Assembly (NCBI GenBank): GCA_947303535.1
Contig: CAMYYQ010000052.1
Location: forward strand, 1-7,117
DNA: 7,117 nucleotides
Direction: 5' to 3'
DNA from: an uncultured Ruminococcus sp.
GTDB lineage: Bacteria; Bacillota_A; Clostridia; Oscillospirales; Ruminococcaceae
Numbering within the stretch: the first letter of the stretch is position 1; every line of letters begins with the position of its first letter. Shown here piece by piece: positions 5,050 through 7,117 of this stretch. A program made the translations under genes and the position numbers. The notes beneath the pieces were generated by a model. It searched no databases and was not told the DNA's origin. It saw only the letters and a program-made list of their open reading frames with translations.

Positions 5050-5445
5050 ATGTTATTTAATTTCAAACTGAGCACTCCCGCTGAGGGGCTTGTTGATATC
5101 ACTCGTGAAGTAAGTGAATCTGTCAAGGAGAGCGGTGTACTCGAAGGGATATGTATAGTTTATTGTCCACACACTACCGCAGCGATAACCATTAACGAAA
5201 ATGCCGACCCCGATGTTCAGACGGATTTTATCCACGGTATAGATAAGGTGTTCCCTGACTTATCTATTTTCAAACACGCGGAAGGCAACTCTGACGCTCA
5301 TCTTAAATCATCAGCTGTCGGAGCAAGTGAAACTATTATCATCAGCGGCGGAAAACTCCTTCTCGGCACATGGCAGGATATTTATTTCTGCGAATTTGAC
5401 GGTCCAAGAACAAGAAAGTTCTTCGTCAAGGTCATAGGAGATTGA
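5050..5445 (+). CDS. YjbQ family protein (UPF0047, secondary thiamine-phosphate synthase family)
   Basis: A 131-residue soluble protein of normal length for the YjbQ/UPF0047 family. Recognisable blocks are CPHTTAAITINENADPD (39-55, with Cys39 and His41), KHAEGNSDAHLKSS (75-88, with His76 and His84) and the C-terminal GTWQDIYFCEFDGPR (106-120). These form the shared His-rich pocket of the family. E. coli YjbQ has weak thiamine phosphate synthase activity, which gave the family its name; the physiological role is unsettled. The start follows AAAGGAG at 5031-5037 with a rather long 12-base gap, and the next gene begins 3 bases after its stop. It heads a three-gene run with a Sir2 deacylase and a lipoprotein. 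Family assignment is strong; function is not. Confidence 0.9.
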   Translation: MLFNFKLSTPAEGLVDITREVSESVKESGVLEGICIVYCPHTTAAITINENADPDVQTDFIHGIDKVFPDLSIFKHAEGNSDAHLKSSAVGASETIIISGGKLLLGTWQDIYFCEFDGPRTRKFFVKVIGD

Positions 5446-5448
5446 GCA

Positions 5449-6162
5449 ATGGATAATATCGAAAAACTTGCTGATATCGTCAATAACTCCCAGAGAATAG
5501 TATTCTTCGGCGGTGCAGGAGTATCCACTGAAAGCGGTATCCCCGATTTCAGAAGCGTTGACGGTCTTTATAATCAGCAGTGGAAATATCCGCCCGAAAC
5601 CATTCTCAGCCATACTTTCTTTATGGAAAAGACTGAGGAATTCTACCGCTTCTACAGAGCTAAAATGCTCTGCCTTGATGCAAAGCCCAATGCAGCTCAC
5701 CTGAAGCTTGCACAGCTCGAAGCTGAGGGCAAGCTAACAGCCGTTGTTACACAGAACATCGACGGACTTCATCAGGCAGCAGGAAGCAAAAAGGTCTATG
5801 AGCTCCACGGAAGCGTACTCAGGAACTACTGTACAAAATGCGGTAAATTCCACGATGTTGAGTTTATCGCAAACTCTGAGGGCATACCAAAATGCGAATG
5901 CGGCGGCATAGTAAAGCCCGATGTAGTTCTTTATGAAGAAGCTCTCAACGATGATACAGTCAGCGGTGCCGTACAGGCTATAGCAAACGCTGATACGCTT
6001 ATCATCGGCGGTACTTCGCTTAACGTATATCCCGCAGCAGGTCTTATACGCTATTTCAAAGGCAACAACTTAGTTATTATCAACATGGCACCTACCCAAA
6101 TGGACAAAAACGCAGATCTACTTATCTGCGAAAGAATAGGAGAAGTTTTCTCCCGAATTTAG
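5449..6162 (+). CDS. Sir2-family NAD-dependent protein deacetylase (sirtuin)
   Basis: The enzyme removes acyl groups from protein lysines using NAD+, giving nicotinamide and O-acetyl-ADP-ribose; it is cytoplasmic. At 237 residues it is a compact bacterial sirtuin. All core motifs are present: GGAGVSTESGIPDFRS (21-36), TQNIDGLHQAAGS (101-113), the catalytic His120 in ELHGS, zinc ligands Cys128, Cys131, Cys149 and Cys151, GGTSLNVYPAAGL (187-199) and INMAPTQMD (211-219). The last zinc pair is C-x-C (KCECGG), a variant I believe is common in clostridial members. The Tyr-x-x-Arg pair of desuccinylating sirtuins (E. coli CobB Tyr92/Arg95) is not matched in EFYRFYRAK (64-72), which favours ordinary deacetylation. 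AGGAG at 5436-5440 lies within the end of the YjbQ gene, 8 bases from the ATG, so the pair is co-transcribed. Often annotated as a CobB/NpdA-type protein. Confidence 0.95.
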   Translation: MDNIEKLADIVNNSQRIVFFGGAGVSTESGIPDFRSVDGLYNQQWKYPPETILSHTFFMEKTEEFYRFYRAKMLCLDAKPNAAHLKLAQLEAEGKLTAVVTQNIDGLHQAAGSKKVYELHGSVLRNYCTKCGKFHDVEFIANSEGIPKCECGGIVKPDVVLYEEALNDDTVSGAVQAIANADTLIIGGTSLNVYPAAGLIRYFKGNNLVIINMAPTQMDKNADLLICERIGEVFSRI

Positions 6163-6172
6163 GAGGCTAAAC

Positions 6173-6904
6173 ATGAAACGACTGGTTACAGCCGCCTTGT
6201 CTGCCATAATGCTGATAGGCTGTGTTTCGCGCTCATCAGAAGATGAGCAGGCAGAAACGCAGACCAAGCCGAGCGTCACTAAAACCGTAGCTTCAGACAC
6301 TTCATCTGCTCCTAAAAAATTCGCGGAAAGCACGATAATATACCGCGAAAAGCTATATAACATCAATTCAGATATCAAATCCGATCTATTTATCCAGTCA
6401 GACGGCAGAGTATGGTGCGGTTTCTACGAAAATGAAGAAGGCACTATTGACAGATTCAACCGATTATGGACAAGCGATACAAAGTATTCATCAAGCTATC
6501 AGCTTCAGGACGACCTGTGGCTCAGTTCTGTCCTTACCGAGTCAACGGAAGATGATTTCATGCCTTTCGATGATATCAAAGAACTTGCTTCTCTTGATGA
6601 AAACAAGCTTGATAATATCAGTTCCGTTATCGGCAGCATTGATCCTTTCTGCGCAAGCAATGTATTTACAGCTCCCGAAGCTTATGCCGCAAGCGATATG
6701 ATCGAAACAGAATACAACTTTATCGACTTTATCATAGGCAGCAATATATGCCGCGCTTATGAGTATACCCAGTTATACGAAAGCATGATACAGGACGAAA
6801 AAGCTTCTGAGGTCATAGACTTTATCCACAGGCAGAGCTTCTACAGCGACTGGCGTGAAAAATGTCGTACAAATCTGGTACCGAGAGAAGTATCAGAAGA
6901 ATAA
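6173..6904 (+). CDS. Putative lipoprotein of unknown function
   Basis: I do not recognise the family. The 243-residue product starts with a short basic end, a hydrophobic stretch and a lipobox, LIGC, with Cys17 as the expected lipidated residue, so it should sit on the outer face of the membrane. Residues 18-50 are polar and rich in Ser, Thr, Glu and Gln, typical of a tether. The rest (about 51-243) is acidic and mixed helical in character, with aromatic patches such as FIQSDGRVWCGFYENEEG (73-90) and EYNFIDFIIGS (180-190). Four Cys remain in the mature domain (82, 160, 193 and 231). AGGAGG at 6161-6166 begins within the sirtuin stop codon, 6 bases before the ATG, so it is the last gene of the YjbQ-Sir2 run. 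A strong terminator overlaps its stop. No enzymatic motif is visible. Confidence 0.8.
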   Translation: MKRLVTAALSAIMLIGCVSRSSEDEQAETQTKPSVTKTVASDTSSAPKKFAESTIIYREKLYNINSDIKSDLFIQSDGRVWCGFYENEEGTIDRFNRLWTSDTKYSSSYQLQDDLWLSSVLTESTEDDFMPFDDIKELASLDENKLDNISSVIGSIDPFCASNVFTAPEAYAASDMIETEYNFIDFIIGSNICRAYEYTQLYESMIQDEKASEVIDFIHRQSFYSDWREKCRTNLVPREVSEE

Positions 6905-6948
6905 AAAAAGTCCTAAAGCACATTCCCCCCGTGCTTTAGGACTTTTTT
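6904..6948. terminator. Long bidirectional intrinsic terminator between convergent genes
   Basis: Two 18-base arms (6904-6921 and 6931-6948) pair perfectly: six A-T pairs outside, then GTCCTAAAGCAC with GTGCTTTAGGAC, over the loop ATTCCCCCC. Each strand ends in a run of T. It starts at the last base of the lipoprotein stop codon and ends 4 bases from the stop of the opposing ABC-F gene, so one element serves both genes. Confidence 0.93.
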
Positions 6949-6952
6949 ATCA

Positions 6953-7117
6953 TCATAACATTCCGTTTGCTTTTTTGAAGTCGATAAACTCCTCATATGT
7001 GCCCTGTCTGTCAAGACAGCCCTCAGGAAGTATCTCGATTATACGGTTTGCAGTAGTCTGCATTATTTCATGGTCGTGAGATGCAAGAAGTACAACTCCC
7101 TTGAAGTTTATAAGGCT
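6953..7117 (-). CDS. C-terminal end of an ABC-F family ATPase (5' end outside window)
   Basis: On the minus strand, 54 codons run in from the window edge to a TGA at 6953-6955. The peptide begins SLINFKGVVLLASHDHEIMQ, which contains the ABC ATPase H-loop (SHDHE), then TTANRIIEI, then GTYEEFIDFKK. Switch-histidine, ANRI.EI and TY.E.. in this order, without a membrane domain, are typical of the second ATP-binding cassette of ABC-F proteins. These are soluble ribosome-associated ATPases (EttA, YkpA/YbiT-like, and antibiotic-protection types). The protein stops soon after the cassette, with little C-terminal extension, which leans toward the housekeeping type, but that is weak evidence. It converges on the lipoprotein gene and shares its terminator. 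Confidence 0.82.
   Translation of the reverse strand, partial: SLINFKGVVLLASHDHEIMQTTANRIIEILPEGCLDRQGTYEEFIDFKKANGML

Noticed and set aside
5311..5700. Minus-strand 129-residue open frame across the YjbQ/sirtuin junction
   Set aside because: It is antisense to two genes with complete family motifs and has no supporting start signals.
6855..7079. Plus-strand 74-residue open frame at the right end
   Set aside because: It runs through the bidirectional terminator and is antisense to the ABC-F C-terminus, which has clear motifs.
1..7117. CRISPR array, tRNA, rRNA, integrase, transposase or phage genes
   Set aside because: I saw no regularly spaced repeats, cloverleaf sequences or recognisable mobile-element proteins on either strand.

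Overview
The window looks like a chromosomal segment of a Ruminococcus-type gut or rumen bacterium (Bacillota, Oscillospiraceae). The strongest clue is the minus-strand secreted beta-mannanase (1334-3580), which ends in a type I dockerin and has a Thr-rich linker, as in cellulosomal enzymes of R. flavefaciens and relatives. Strong AGGAGG ribosome sites, A/T-rich promoters, moderate-GC genes and clostridial housekeeping proteins agree. Genus-level placement is fairly likely; species cannot be set from the sequence alone.

Layout. (a) 1-333: C-terminal end of an ArsB/NhaD/SLC13-type membrane transporter, followed by a GC-rich hairpin. (b) 448-1044: a cytidylate-kinase-like P-loop protein with its own promoter and an intrinsic terminator. 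(c) 1045-1333: a gene-free stretch with three copies of a TGTAGG(G)-headed hairpin repeat, two direct and one inverted, which looks like a dispersed MITE-like intergenic element. It ends in the bidirectional terminator that closes the mannanase gene. (d) 1334-3580, minus: secreted CBM35-GH26 mannanase, linker, unassigned beta-domain, dockerin; apparently monocistronic. (e) 3581-3881: A/T-rich divergent control region with a minus promoter for the mannanase, a consensus sigma-A promoter on the plus strand, an 18-bp perfect palindrome and nested inverted repeats. (f) 3882-4879: a two-gene unit in which a small two-helix membrane protein overlaps endonuclease III (nth) by one base. (g) 4880-5049: a structured gap. 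(h) 5050-6904: a tight three-gene run of YjbQ-family protein, Sir2-family NAD-dependent deacylase and an unrecognised lipoprotein. (i) A long bidirectional terminator, then the C-terminal end of an ABC-F ATPase on the minus strand, cut by the window edge.

How the genes relate. The mannanase would be exported and docked to a cohesin-bearing scaffold or cell-surface protein, where it cuts beta-mannan. It is an accessory polysaccharide-degradation gene set among conserved housekeeping genes. Nth does base-excision repair. The YjbQ-Sir2-lipoprotein run is a plausible co-transcribed unit, but its shared purpose is not evident. I see no CRISPR array, tRNA, rRNA, insertion sequence or phage gene. 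Nothing amounts to a clearly new system. The best second looks are the repeat cluster at 1115-1276, the palindrome-bearing divergent promoter region, the unassigned C-terminal domain of the mannanase, and the unknown membrane and lipoprotein genes.
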